This document shows positions 27,897 through 37,608 of a stretch of DNA of 64,000 nt, piece by piece. A program made the position numbers and the translations under genes. Within the stretch, counting starts at the first letter, position 1, and the number at the start of each line of letters is the position of its first letter. Origin of the DNA: Gemmatimonadaceae bacterium (GTDB lineage: Bacteria > Gemmatimonadota > Gemmatimonadetes > Gemmatimonadales > Gemmatimonadaceae); contig JABFYH010000115.1 in assembly GCA_013361335.1 (NCBI GenBank), forward strand, positions 1 to 64,000, read 5' to 3'. The notes under the pieces were generated by a model that saw only the letters and a program-made list of their open reading frames with translations, did no database searches and was not told where the DNA came from.

Positions 27897-29981
27897 GTGG
27901 TGGCGCTTCGAGTTAGGCGAGGCGCGGACGTGCAGCACGATATTCCTCATCAGCCGATTGCAGTGACCTCATTCGTCGACCGTATCCCGGCCCTTCGCAA
28001 TCGGGCGTTCTTCGTCTCCGATCTGATCCTGCTGCCGCTCTGCGTCATCGCGGCGTTCAAGGCCCGGTACGAGGGCGCCTGGAGCCCGGACGTGGTGGAC
28101 CTGATGCGGACGTTCATGGCCACGTCCGTCCCGCTCAAGTTCATCGCCCTGATCAGCTTCGGCCTGTATCGGCGGCTCTGGCGCTACGCCAGCATCAGCG
28201 ACGTGGAGATGCTCGTCGGCACCGCCACGGTCTGCGCGATTATCGACGGCGTCGTCGGCGTGGTCGTGCTCCCGGCACTCTCGCTCACGCCGGGTCGCAT
28301 CTCGTACGCCGTCGTCCTGCTCACCGCCTGCCTGAGCGCGGTGGCCATCACGCTGCCGCGCCTGGGCATGCGCATCCTGCGACGGCGCGACCGGAAGTCC
28401 CGCCACCTTGGCTCGCGGCGCGCCATCGTGGTCGGCGCGGGTGCGGCGGGCGGGATGATCGTGAAGGAGCTGGCGGAGAACCCGCAGCTCGGCATCGCGC
28501 CGATCGCCCTGCTGGACGACGACCCACGCAAGCATCGGCTCCGCCTCCACAACGTGCCCGTCCTCGGCGCGCTGCGTGACCTGGAGACCGTCGCCGCCGG
28601 CGTCGGCGCCACCGACATCGTCATCGCCATGCCCTCGGCGGCCGGCCGCACGATCCGCGAAGTGGTCCGTCAGGCGAGCGAGGCGGGGCTGGCCACGCGC
28701 ACGGTGCCCGGCCTGTACGAGATCCTCTCCGGCGAGAAGCGCGTCAACGCCCTCCGGCAGATCGAGATTCAGGACCTCCTGCGGCGCGAGCCGATCAAGA
28801 CGGACATCGCCCAGGTGGCGTCGCTGGTCAAGGGACGGACCGTGATGGTCACGGGGGCCGGCGGCTCGATCGGCAGCGAGCTGTGTCGTCAGCTCGCACG
28901 CCTCGACCCGGAGCGCATCATCGCCCTCGGTCGCGGCGAGAACTCGATCTTCGAGCTGCTCCAGGAGTTCGCCCGCACCTTTCCGAAGGTGCGGATCGAA
29001 CCGGTGATCGCGGACGTCCGCGATTTCACGCGCATGGCGCAGGTCATCTCGACGTACCGGCCCTACTCCGTCTTCCACGCCGCGGCGCACAAGCACGTGC
29101 CGCTGATGGAAGCCAACGTCGTCGAAGCGGTGCTCAACAACGTGCTCGGCACCAAGAACGTCGTCACGCTCTGCGCGGCGAACGACGTCGAGCACTTCGT
29201 GCTCATCTCGACCGACAAGGCGGTCCGACCGACGAGCGTGATGGGAGCGACCAAGCGCATCGCCGAGCATCTCGTGCACCAGTGCGCCATCGAGCGGAAG
29301 AGCGGCTACGTCGCCGTCCGCTTCGGCAACGTGCTGGGGAGCCGCGGCAGCGTCGTCCCGACGTTCATGCGACAGATCGCGGACGGCGGGCCGGTGACGA
29401 TCACGCATCCCGACATGGTGCGGTTCTTCATGACCATTCCCGAGGCGGTGCAGCTGGTGCTCCAGGCGGCCGCGCTCGGCGATCAGGGCGAGGTGTTCGT
29501 CCTCGACATGGGGGAGCCGGTCCGCGTGTACGACCTCGCGCTGGACCTGATCCGGCTGTCCGGGCTCGAGCCGGACGTGGACATCGAGGTCCGTCTGACG
29601 GGGACCCGCCCCGGCGAGAAGCTCTACGAGGAGCTGTTCTTCCAGGGCGCCCACGTGGTGCCCACGATCCACCCGAAGATCCTGCGCGCCCGCGACGCCG
29701 AGGCGTCCGAGCACAGCATGTCGGACATCGATGCGCTCATCGAGGCGGCGCGCGAGGGGCGTCCCGCGTCGAAGATCCGGCGGCTCATCCTTCAGCTGGT
29801 GCCCGAGTACGCCGGCGTGCTCGATACCGGCGAGTTCCACATCGGCGACCGCACGGGCCCCGAGCCGGAGGTGGATGAGGAGCCGGAGCTCGTCGCGGAC
29901 GATGTGGACGCCGAGGCGCAGACGCCGGTTGAAGCGGCGCTGGCCACCACGTCGCCCGGTCGCGGGATCACCGGCCGCTAG
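27897..29981 (+). CDS. Membrane-anchored nucleoside-diphosphate-sugar 4,6-dehydratase (CapD/FlaA1/PglF family)
   Basis: N-terminal TM region, AIVVGAGAAGGMIVKEL, VMVTGAGGSIGSELCRQL, HAAAHKHVPLME, ISTDKAVRPTSVMGATKR; exact start uncertain. Confidence 0.92.
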   Translation: MVALRVRRGADVQHDIPHQPIAVTSFVDRIPALRNRAFFVSDLILLPLCVIAAFKARYEGAWSPDVVDLMRTFMATSVPLKFIALISFGLYRRLWRYASISDVEMLVGTATVCAIIDGVVGVVVLPALSLTPGRISYAVVLLTACLSAVAITLPRLGMRILRRRDRKSRHLGSRRAIVVGAGAAGGMIVKELAENPQLGIAPIALLDDDPRKHRLRLHNVPVLGALRDLETVAAGVGATDIVIAMPSAAGRTIREVVRQASEAGLATRTVPGLYEILSGEKRVNALRQIEIQDLLRREPIKTDIAQVASLVKGRTVMVTGAGGSIGSELCRQLARLDPERIIALGRGENSIFELLQEFARTFPKVRIEPVIADVRDFTRMAQVISTYRPYSVFHAAAHKHVPLMEANVVEAVLNNVLGTKNVVTLCAANDVEHFVLISTDKAVRPTSVMGATKRIAEHLVHQCAIERKSGYVAVRFGNVLGSRGSVVPTFMRQIADGGPVTITHPDMVRFFMTIPEAVQLVLQAAALGDQGEVFVLDMGEPVRVYDLALDLIRLSGLEPDVDIEVRLTGTRPGEKLYEELFFQGAHVVPTIHPKILRARDAEASEHSMSDIDALIEAAREGRPASKIRRLILQLVPEYAGVLDTGEFHIGDRTGPEPEVDEEPELVADDVDAEAQTPVEAALATTSPGRGITGR

Positions 29982-30011
29982 CGCACCGAGCCGCCGGCGC
30001 GGCCGGCCACC

Positions 30012-30458
30012 TCAGCGCGCGGAGCGCCAGACGTACGGGATGTCCGGCGACTCCACGTCGCGCCGCTCGATCTCGTCCGCGCGATGGGGAATGGTCGCGC
30101 AGTTGGCGACCATCGACGGCGTGGGCGCGAGCCCTTCGAACCCGCTCCACAGCCCCGGCGGGATGGTCAACAGCGCATACTCGTTCTCGCCCAGCACCAC
30201 CTCCATCACGGCGCCCGCCGTGGCGCTGCCCGGCCGCGGATCGTAGAGCACGACCTTCACGCGGCCGACGGGCACGGCGTAGTTGAGCGTCATCTCCCGG
30301 TGACGATGCCACGCCTTCACCACGCCGGGATTCACCCACGAGAAGTAGATCTCGCCGAATCGCAGGTAGTGCGGCGCGTCTTCCCGCAGCATGTGCATGA
30401 TCCGGCCGCGGTCGTCCGGAATCTGCCGCAGCGGCGTGAGGAGAACGCCGGCGATCAT
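30012..30458 (-). CDS. dTDP-4-dehydrorhamnose 3,5-epimerase-like cupin
   Basis: MIAGVLLTPLRQIPDDRGRIMHMLR, FSWVNPGVVKAWHRHREMTLNYAVPVG, LLTIPPGLWSGFEGL. Confidence 0.75.
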   Translation of the reverse strand: MIAGVLLTPLRQIPDDRGRIMHMLREDAPHYLRFGEIYFSWVNPGVVKAWHRHREMTLNYAVPVGRVKVVLYDPRPGSATAGAVMEVVLGENEYALLTIPPGLWSGFEGLAPTPSMVANCATIPHRADEIERRDVESPDIPYVWRSAR

Positions 30459-30486
30459 CCGGCCCACGATGCTCGCCGGTTCGCCG

Positions 30487-31257
30487 TCACCAGGTCTTCC
30501 ATGGCGCCCGCCCGTGCTCCCACAGGTCGTTGAGCACGTTCCGGTCGCGGACCGTGTCCATGCACTGCCAGTAGTCGTGCAGCCGGTGCGCGAAGAGCTG
30601 CCCGTCCGCGGCGAGGCGCTCGAGCGGCTGCTCCTCGAGCACCGTCTCGTCGCCCTCGATGTAGTCGAAGATGCCGGGCTCGAAGACGAAGAATCCCCCG
30701 TTGATCCACCCCTCCGACGTCTGCGGCTTCTCCTTGAACTCCACGACGCGATCGCCGTCGAAGCCGAGGGCACCGAAGCGTGCGGTGGGACGGACGGCCG
30801 TGACGGTGGCGAGCCCGCCATGTGACCGGTGGAACTCGAGCAGACGCGCGATGTCGATGCGCGCGACGGCGTCGCCGTAGGTCATCATGAAGGTCCCGTG
30901 CGGCCGCAGCTTGTGCTCGAGGCGCTTCAGGCGGCCGCCGGTCATCGTGCGCTCGCCGGTGTCCATCAGGTGCACGCGCCAGTCCTCGCCGCGCGCCTCC
31001 TCGAACTGCGTCACGCCGGACGAGAGGTCGACCACGCCGTCCCGGCTGCGAGCGTAGTAGTGCAGGAAGTAGTCGCGGATCACCTCGCCCTTGTAGCCGA
31101 GCGCGAGGACGAACTCCTTGAACCCCTGGGTGCCGTAGACGCGAAGCAGATGCCAGAGGATGGGGCGTCCGCCGATCTCGACCATCGGCTTCGGCTTGAT
31201 CTGCGTCTCCTCGGAGAGACGAGTCCCGAGGCCGCCGCAAAGGATGACCGTTTTCAT
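30487..31257 (-). CDS. rfbF: Glucose-1-phosphate cytidylyltransferase
   Basis: MKTVILCGGLGTRLSEETQIKPKPMVEIGGRPILWHLLRVY, FMMTYGDAV, INGGFFVFEP. Confidence 0.93.
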   Translation of the reverse strand: MKTVILCGGLGTRLSEETQIKPKPMVEIGGRPILWHLLRVYGTQGFKEFVLALGYKGEVIRDYFLHYYARSRDGVVDLSSGVTQFEEARGEDWRVHLMDTGERTMTGGRLKRLEHKLRPHGTFMMTYGDAVARIDIARLLEFHRSHGGLATVTAVRPTARFGALGFDGDRVVEFKEKPQTSEGWINGGFFVFEPGIFDYIEGDETVLEEQPLERLAADGQLFAHRLHDYWQCMDTVRDRNVLNDLWEHGRAPWKTW

Positions 31258-31285
31258 GAGAAGGAAGCGGGCAGGGAGGGGCTGG

Positions 31286-32422
31286 TCAGTCGGCGGGCGC
31301 GGCGAGGGCGCGGGCGAGCTCCTCGATCACCGTGTCGACGTCGGCGTCCGACAGGTCCACGTGCAGGGGCAGCGTGAGCAGCTCCTGATGCAGCTGGCGA
31401 GTCACGGGGAAACCGGCCGAGTCGGCGGCAAAGAGCGTGAGCGTGTGATTGGGCTTGTAGTGCACCCCCGTCTCGACGCCTCGCGTCCGCAGCGTGGCTT
31501 GCACGGCATCGCGCCGGCCGTCGAGGATGCGCACGGGTTGGATGTGCGGGACCACACCGGGCGCGGTCTCGAGCAGGGCGACGCCCGGGACGCCGGCGAG
31601 CCCGCGCCGGTAGCGCTCCGCGAGGGCGACGCGTCGTGGAGCGAACTCCCCGTCGAGCCGGCCGAGCTGTACCCGCCCGATCGCCGCCATGATGTTGCTC
31701 ATGTGGTATCGCCAGCCCGGCTGCGTGACGTCGAAGTCCCAGCTCCGTTCGCCGCGATACCGCGCGTCGGTGTCGCGCTGCACGCCGAGCAGGCGCGCAT
31801 CCTCGACGGACTGGCGGACGCGAGGGTCGGCGGTGACGACCGCACCCCCCTCGCCGCAGGTGATGTTCTTGATGCCGTCGAAGCTGAAGCAGATCACGTC
31901 GCCCTCGGCGCCGATCGGGATGCCGTCGCGCGTCCCGCCGAAGGCATGCGCCGCGTCCTCGATCACGCGGAGGCCGTGCGCGCGCGCGAGCGCGTAGACG
32001 CCGGTGACGTTCGGCAGGTACCCGGCGTAGTGGACCGGCATGATCGCGCGGGTGCGCGGCGTGAGGCGGCGTGCCGCATCATCCAGGGCGATCGTGGCCG
32101 TGGCGAGGTCCGCATCGCAGGCGACGGGTGTCGCGCCCGTGGCGCGAATCGCCTGGAAGCAGGACACGAAGGTGAGGGAGGGCACCAGCACCTCGTCGCC
32201 GGGGCCGATGCCGCACGCCTGCACCGCCAGCTGCAGGGCGGCCGTGCCCGTGGCCACGGAGGTGACCGACATCCGGGGGCCGAGATATCGCTCGAGCTCC
32301 TCCTCGAACGCCCGGGTGTCCGCGCCCATCCCGAGGTACTCCCGCTCGAGGACCGTGCTCACCGCCGCCCGTTCAGCGGGTCCCATCGCGCACTTGGACA
32401 GCCTGATGGACGTGCGACTCAA
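31286..32422 (-). CDS. DegT/DnrJ/EryC1/StrS aminotransferase
   Basis: SVATGTAALQLAVQA, GDEVLVPSLTFVSC, VIEDAAHAFGG, CFSFDGIKNITCGEGGAVVT; TTG start at 32422 is a guess, ATG at about 32387 is an alternative. Confidence 0.88.
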   Translation of the reverse strand: MSRTSIRLSKCAMGPAERAAVSTVLEREYLGMGADTRAFEEELERYLGPRMSVTSVATGTAALQLAVQACGIGPGDEVLVPSLTFVSCFQAIRATGATPVACDADLATATIALDDAARRLTPRTRAIMPVHYAGYLPNVTGVYALARAHGLRVIEDAAHAFGGTRDGIPIGAEGDVICFSFDGIKNITCGEGGAVVTADPRVRQSVEDARLLGVQRDTDARYRGERSWDFDVTQPGWRYHMSNIMAAIGRVQLGRLDGEFAPRRVALAERYRRGLAGVPGVALLETAPGVVPHIQPVRILDGRRDAVQATLRTRGVETGVHYKPNHTLTLFAADSAGFPVTRQLHQELLTLPLHVDLSDADVDTVIEELARALAAPAD

Positions 32423-32582
32423 TGCGCCTGCCGTGGTGGGAGTCGAGGAGGAGCCGGGAAGTGTAATCGCGCGCTCCCGACGACGGAAGTTCGCGCGCGT
32501 GTGGCGACCCTTGCCCGTCGACCGTGCGCATGGCCAGTATTCCGGCTCCGCAGCGCTCGCGCAGGGCAGACACGGCAGGGAC

Positions 32583-33359
32583 ATGAACGGACGACTGAAG
32601 ACCCGCATCGCGGCGCGTGAAGTCACGATCGGCACGTGGATGAACATCGGTCACGCGGCGGTCGCGGAGATCATGGCCGACGCCGGTTTCGACTGGCTCG
32701 TGATCGATCTCGAGCACACGGCCATCACGATCCGCGAGGCGGAGGAGCTCATCCGGATCGTCGACCTCAAGGGGGTGACGCCGCTCGTGCGCGTCAGCGC
32801 GAACGATCCCGTGCAGATCAAGCGCGTGCTCGATGCGGGAGCGGGCGGGGTGATCGTGCCGATGGTCAACAGTGCCGCCGACGCGGCCGCGGCGGTGCGG
32901 GCGGTGAAGTACCCGCCGGTGGGCACCCGCGGCGTCGGGATCGGTCGCGCGCACCGGTACGGCCCGGGCTTCGCCGAGTACGAGTCGACGGTGAACGAGT
33001 CGACGATCGTCGTCGCGCAGATCGAGCACAAGGACGCGATCGCGAACCTCGGCGAGATCCAGGGCACGCCCGGCATCGACGCGACGATCATCGGTCCGTA
33101 CGACCTGTCCGCGTCCGTCGGGCGGCCAGGGCTGCTCGACGATCCGGTCGTGGTGGCGCTGCTGCGCCGGTACGAAGCTGATTCAAAGGCCGCCGGCAAG
33201 CCCCTCGGCGTGCATGTGGTCCCGCCCCGGATCGAGCTGCTGCAGGAGAAGATCGCCGCGGGCTACACCTTCCTCGCCTACAGTGTCGACTTCCTGTTCC
33301 TGGGCGAGGCGTGCCGAGGGGATCTGGCCCGGCTGCGCGCGCCGCGTGGCGGTGACTAG
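32583..33359 (+). CDS. HpcH/HpaI aldolase family protein (pyruvate aldolase type)
   Basis: GTWMNIGHAAVAEIMADAGFDWLVIDLEHTAI, GAGGVIVPMVNSAADA, IIGPYDLSASVG. Confidence 0.88.
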   Translation: MNGRLKTRIAAREVTIGTWMNIGHAAVAEIMADAGFDWLVIDLEHTAITIREAEELIRIVDLKGVTPLVRVSANDPVQIKRVLDAGAGGVIVPMVNSAADAAAAVRAVKYPPVGTRGVGIGRAHRYGPGFAEYESTVNESTIVVAQIEHKDAIANLGEIQGTPGIDATIIGPYDLSASVGRPGLLDDPVVVALLRRYEADSKAAGKPLGVHVVPPRIELLQEKIAAGYTFLAYSVDFLFLGEACRGDLARLRAPRGGD

Positions 33360-33418
33360 ATTTGACCGGCGCCCGCAGTCGCGGCGCCCCGCCGGTCCCA
33401 CTTCTGGAGCTCCTCGTA

Positions 33419-34201
33419 ATGCACGTCGTCGGATTCATCGCCGCCCGGATGGCGTCGACCCGATATCCTGGCAAGCCGTTGGCGCCGATTCGCGGTGTGC
33501 CGATGATCGGCCACGTGTTCCACCGCGCTCGGCTCGCGCGCACGCTCGACGACGTCGTCGTGGCGACGTGCGACGACGCGATTCTGGAGTACTGCGACGG
33601 CATCGGCGCCATGGGCATCCGGACTCGCGACACTCACGAGCGGGCGACGGATCGCATCGCCGAGGCGCTCCCGTACTACGAGGAGGCGACCGGACACCGC
33701 GTCGACGTGGCGGTGCTGGTGCAGGGCGACGAGCCGATGCTCGTGCCCGAGATGCTCGACGAGCTCGTGGCCCCGATGCGCGCCGACGCGCTGTCGATCG
33801 GGAACCTCATCAGCCCGATCGGCAGCGCCGAGGAGTTCGAGGATCCCAACACGGTCAAGGCGGTGCGCGATCGCGACGACTTCGCGCTGTACTTCTCTCG
33901 CGAGGCGATCCCCTCGCGCGCGAAGTACTCGCGCGCCGTGCCGATGTGGAAGCAGCTCGGCCTCATCGCCTTCCGCCGCGACGCGCTGCTGGACTACACC
34001 CAGCTCGCGCCGACGCCGCTCGAGGAGATCGAGTCGGTGGACATGAACCGCGTCCTCGAGCATGGCCGCCGGATCAAGCTCGTGGAGACCCGGCACCGCA
34101 CGACCGCGGTGGACACGCCGGGCGACCTGGCGCGAGTCGACGCGCTCATGGCGAACGACCCGCTGATGGCGACGTACGCCGCCCGGAGCGCCGCGCGATG
34201 A
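33419..34201 (+). CDS. CMP-sugar synthetase, KdsB-like cytidylyltransferase
   Basis: VGFIAARMASTRYPGKPLAPIRGVPMIGHVFHRA, VQGDEPMLVPEML, SREAIPS, LGLIAFRRDAL. Confidence 0.82.
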   Translation: MHVVGFIAARMASTRYPGKPLAPIRGVPMIGHVFHRARLARTLDDVVVATCDDAILEYCDGIGAMGIRTRDTHERATDRIAEALPYYEEATGHRVDVAVLVQGDEPMLVPEMLDELVAPMRADALSIGNLISPIGSAEEFEDPNTVKAVRDRDDFALYFSREAIPSRAKYSRAVPMWKQLGLIAFRRDALLDYTQLAPTPLEEIESVDMNRVLEHGRRIKLVETRHRTTAVDTPGDLARVDALMANDPLMATYAARSAAR

Positions 34202-35184
34202 AGGAGGCCGAGATCCGCAGCCGGACGGCCCACAACACCTACCTGGCTCTGGTGAGCGCGGACGCGGAACGGCTCGCGCAGGACCACTCGGCCTTTGCCG
34301 CGATCGACTGTCCATGCTGCGGCGGGCGATCCATCATCGAGGAGTTCCAGAAGGCCGGCTTTCGCTACGTGAGCTGCGAGTCGTGCGCGACCTTGTTCGT
34401 CAACCCGCGCCCGACGTTCGACTCGCTGATGGCGCTCTACGCCGACTCGCCATCGACCCGGTACTGGGTCGAGGAGTTCTTCAAGCCGATGGCCGAGGCG
34501 CGGCGCGCGCGGATCTTCCGGCCCCGCGCGCAGTACGTGGCCGAGCATTTTCCCGACGTCGCCCGTGGCCGGGTGGGTGACATCGGTGCCGGCTTCGGGC
34601 TGTTCCTCGAGGAGCTGCAAGCCCTCTGGCCGGCGGCGAACCTCGTCGCCATCGAGCCGTCGGCCGACATGGCGGCCATCCTCCGCACGAAGGGGATCCC
34701 GGTCGTCGAGCAGATGCTGGAGCAGGTGCCGCCGAGCGAGGCGGGCTTCGACCTGCTCACCGCCTTCGAGCTGTTCGAGCATCTCCACGACCCGGCGGGC
34801 TTCCTGCGCCACGTCGCGCGGCTGCTGCGGCCGGGCGGGGTGCTGTATCTCACCACGCTGAGCGGGTTCGGCTTCGACATCCAGGTGCACTGGGCGAGCT
34901 CGAAGAGCGTGTCGCCGCCGCATCATCTCAACTTCGCCAATCCCGCGTCCATGGCACGGCTGCTCGAGCGCACCGGGTTCGACGTGATCGAGATCGCGAC
35001 GCCAGGAGAGCTGGACTGGGACATCGTCGAAGGCAACTGGCAGCAGGAGGGGATCGATCCGGGGCGGCTGTGGCGCACCGTCTCCCGGCACGGCGGGGAC
35101 GACGCGAAGCGCCGGCTGCAGGGATGGATCCGGGAGAGCGGCTTCAGCTCCCACCTGCGCGCCGTCGCGCGCCGGCGAGGGTGA
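34198..35184 (+). CDS. SAM-dependent methyltransferase with N-terminal zinc ribbon
   Basis: CPCCGGRSIIEEFQKAGFRYVSCESCATLFVNPRP, VGDIGAGFGLFLEEL, LLTAFELFEHLHDP; ATGA overlap upstream. Confidence 0.83.
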   Translation: MKEAEIRSRTAHNTYLALVSADAERLAQDHSAFAAIDCPCCGGRSIIEEFQKAGFRYVSCESCATLFVNPRPTFDSLMALYADSPSTRYWVEEFFKPMAEARRARIFRPRAQYVAEHFPDVARGRVGDIGAGFGLFLEELQALWPAANLVAIEPSADMAAILRTKGIPVVEQMLEQVPPSEAGFDLLTAFELFEHLHDPAGFLRHVARLLRPGGVLYLTTLSGFGFDIQVHWASSKSVSPPHHLNFANPASMARLLERTGFDVIEIATPGELDWDIVEGNWQQEGIDPGRLWRTVSRHGGDDAKRRLQGWIRESGFSSHLRAVARRRG

Positions 35185-36230
35185 CCGTGAAGCCTCCCCT
35201 TCGCGTCGGTGTGGCGGGGTACGGCGTCGTGGGTCGGCGGCGCCGGCAGGTCGTCGACGCCAATCCGCTCATGAAGACGGTCGCCGTCAGCGACATCACC
35301 TTCGCCGACGCGCCGCTCGAGGACAGCGCGGTGTACGTCGAGTCGTCGTGGGAGCGGCTGCTCGATCACGAGCTCGACGTCCTCATCGTGAGCCTACCCA
35401 ACCACATCGCGCCCGACGCGACGATCGCCGGGCTCGAGCATGGGCTGCACGTGTTCTGCGAGAAGCCGCCCGGCCGGTCCGTGGCGGACATCCGCCGCGT
35501 CCGCGCGGTGGAGCAGGCGCATCCCGGGCAGCGGCTCAAGTACGGCTTCAACCATCGCTACCACGACTCGGTCATCGAGACCAAGCGCATCATCGAGTCG
35601 GGGCGCTACGGGCGGGTGATCAACGTCCGCGGCGTGTACGGCAAGAGCTCGATCATTCCCTTCTCGGGCGGGTGGCGCTCCGAGCGGACGGTCGCCGGCG
35701 GCGGCATCCTGCTCGATCAGGGCATCCACATGCTCGACATGATCCGCTACTTCTGCGGCGACTTCGACGAGGTCCAGAGCTTCGTGTCGAACGGCTACTG
35801 GAAGCACGACGTCGAGGACAACGCGTACGCGCTGATGCGCTCGCGGCACGGCGTGGTGGCGATGATTCATTCGACGGCGACGCAGTGGCGCCACACCTTC
35901 CGCCTGGAGGTCACGCTCGAGGAGGCGCTGCTCGAGCTGACGGGGATCCTGTCCGGCTCCAAGAGCTACGGCGAGGAGCGCCTCACCGTGGTCCCACGAA
36001 AGGACGGCTCCGCGGTGGGGGCCCACGAGGAGACGACGACGCAGTATCTTGATGACCACTCCTGGAAGGACGAGATCGAGGAGTTCGCGGACGTTCTGCT
36101 GACGGGGGCGCCGGTCCTTCACGGAACCAGCTACGACGCGGAGCGGGTGATGGAGCTGGTGTTTCGCATCTATCACGCCGACTCGCGATGGCGCGAGGCG
36201 TACGACATTCCCGATCCTCGCGTGCCGTAA
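35181..36230 (+). CDS. Gfo/Idh/MocA family oxidoreductase
   Basis: LRVGVAGYGVVGRRR, GLHVFCEKPPGRSVADI, GGGILLDQGIHMLDMIRYF; GTGA overlap upstream. Confidence 0.9.
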   Translation: MTVKPPLRVGVAGYGVVGRRRRQVVDANPLMKTVAVSDITFADAPLEDSAVYVESSWERLLDHELDVLIVSLPNHIAPDATIAGLEHGLHVFCEKPPGRSVADIRRVRAVEQAHPGQRLKYGFNHRYHDSVIETKRIIESGRYGRVINVRGVYGKSSIIPFSGGWRSERTVAGGGILLDQGIHMLDMIRYFCGDFDEVQSFVSNGYWKHDVEDNAYALMRSRHGVVAMIHSTATQWRHTFRLEVTLEEALLELTGILSGSKSYGEERLTVVPRKDGSAVGAHEETTTQYLDDHSWKDEIEEFADVLLTGAPVLHGTSYDAERVMELVFRIYHADSRWREAYDIPDPRVP

Positions 36231-36247
36231 CACCCCAAGCCGATCCC

Positions 36248-36868
36248 ATGCCAAGCAAGCTCGAGGACCTGGCGCGCAGCGCCGCGTCACCCGCCGCGTT
36301 CGCGCGCGGATATTTCGACTATCTCAAGTCCGTGCTGGACGCCGTGTCGCCGGCGGCGATCGAGGCGCTCGTCGGTGAGCTCGAGGCCGTCCGGGCCGAG
36401 GGGCGGACGATGTTCATCGCCGGCAACGGCGGCTCCGCCACCACCGCAACCTCCATGGCGAACGACCTGGGGTTCGACGTCGTGAAGAAGAGCGGCACGA
36501 CGGTGCCCTTTCGCCTGCTCGCCCTGACCGACAGCAACGCGGTGCTGACGGCGGCCGCCAACGACATCGGGTACGAGCAGGTCTTCGTCACCCAGCTCGT
36601 GATGCACTGGCGCGAGGGCGATCGGCTGCTGCTCATCTCCGCCAGCGGCAACTCGCCGAACCTGATCGAGGCGGCCAAGTGGGTGAAGGCCCGGGGCGGC
36701 CGCGTCACGTCGTTCCTCGGCTTCGACGGCGGCCGGCTGCGCGAGCTGTCCGACGTGGTGGTCCACGTGCCGACGGTCAAGGGGGAGTACGGGCCGGTGG
36801 AGGACGCGCATCTGATCATCAACCACGTGCTCGCGCACTGGTTCCAGGTGCGCCTGCGCGGCAGCTGA
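36248..36868 (+). CDS. SIS-domain sugar isomerase (phosphoheptose isomerase GmhA-like)
   Basis: GRTMFIAGNGGSATTATSMANDLGFD, LLISASGNSPNLIEAAKWVKARGG, EDAHLIINHVL. Confidence 0.82.
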   Translation: MPSKLEDLARSAASPAAFARGYFDYLKSVLDAVSPAAIEALVGELEAVRAEGRTMFIAGNGGSATTATSMANDLGFDVVKKSGTTVPFRLLALTDSNAVLTAAANDIGYEQVFVTQLVMHWREGDRLLLISASGNSPNLIEAAKWVKARGGRVTSFLGFDGGRLRELSDVVVHVPTVKGEYGPVEDAHLIINHVLAHWFQVRLRGS

Positions 36869-37608
36869 TGCAGCCCGACTTTGCGGGCCGGGTGGCGCTC
36901 GTCACCGGCGGCACCCGCGGCATCGGGCTCGCCGTCGCCGAGCAGCTCGCCGAGCGTGGCGCCACCGTGCACGTCACCGGGCGCGACGCGACCCGCGAGG
37001 AGTCGCGCGCCCTCGGCCGGCGGAGTGGGTGGACCTTTCACGCCGTCGACTACGCCGATCCGGCCGCCGTCGGCACGTTCATCGACGCCGTCGTGGCAAC
37101 GACGCCGTTCGACGTGCTCGTCAACAACGCCGGCATCAACCGCGTCCGGCCGATCGCGCAGACGCGGCTGGACGACTGGCGCGAGCTGCAGGCGGTCAAC
37201 CTCGAGGCGCCCCTTCGCCTCACGATGGCGGTGGCCGACGGCATGCAGCGGCGGCGATACGGCCGCATCGTCAACATCAGCTCGATCTTCGGCGTCGTGA
37301 GCAAGGCGCATCGCGCGCTCTACTCCATCTCCAAGTTCGGGATCCGCGGGCTCACCATTGCCTCCGCGCTCGAGCTGGCGCCCCACGGCGTGCTGGTGAA
37401 CGCCATGGCCCCCGGGTTCGTGCGCACCGAGCTGACGGCGAGCATCCTGAGCGAGGCGGAGCAGGAAGCGCTCGCGCGACAGGTACCCATGGGCCGCTTC
37501 GCCGAGGCGGGGGAGATCGCGCGGGTGATCTGCTTCCTCGCCAGCGAGGCGAACAGCTACATCACCGGCCAGACGATCGTCGCCGACGGGGGCTTCACGA
37601 GTGGCTGA
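36868..37608 (+). CDS. Short-chain dehydrogenase/reductase
   Basis: ALVTGGTRGIGLAVAEQL, VLVNNAGINR, NISSIFGVVSKAHRALYSISKFGIRGL, TGQTIVADGGF. Confidence 0.92.
   Translation: MQPDFAGRVALVTGGTRGIGLAVAEQLAERGATVHVTGRDATREESRALGRRSGWTFHAVDYADPAAVGTFIDAVVATTPFDVLVNNAGINRVRPIAQTRLDDWRELQAVNLEAPLRLTMAVADGMQRRRYGRIVNISSIFGVVSKAHRALYSISKFGIRGLTIASALELAPHGVLVNAMAPGFVRTELTASILSEAEQEALARQVPMGRFAEAGEIARVICFLASEANSYITGQTIVADGGFTSG

Noticed and set aside
27969-29840. 623-aa minus-strand ORF
   Set aside because: Antisense shadow of the CapD/FlaA1-like gene.
30455-31240. 261-aa minus-strand ORF overlapping rfbF
   Set aside because: Out-of-frame shadow of rfbF with no recognisable motif.
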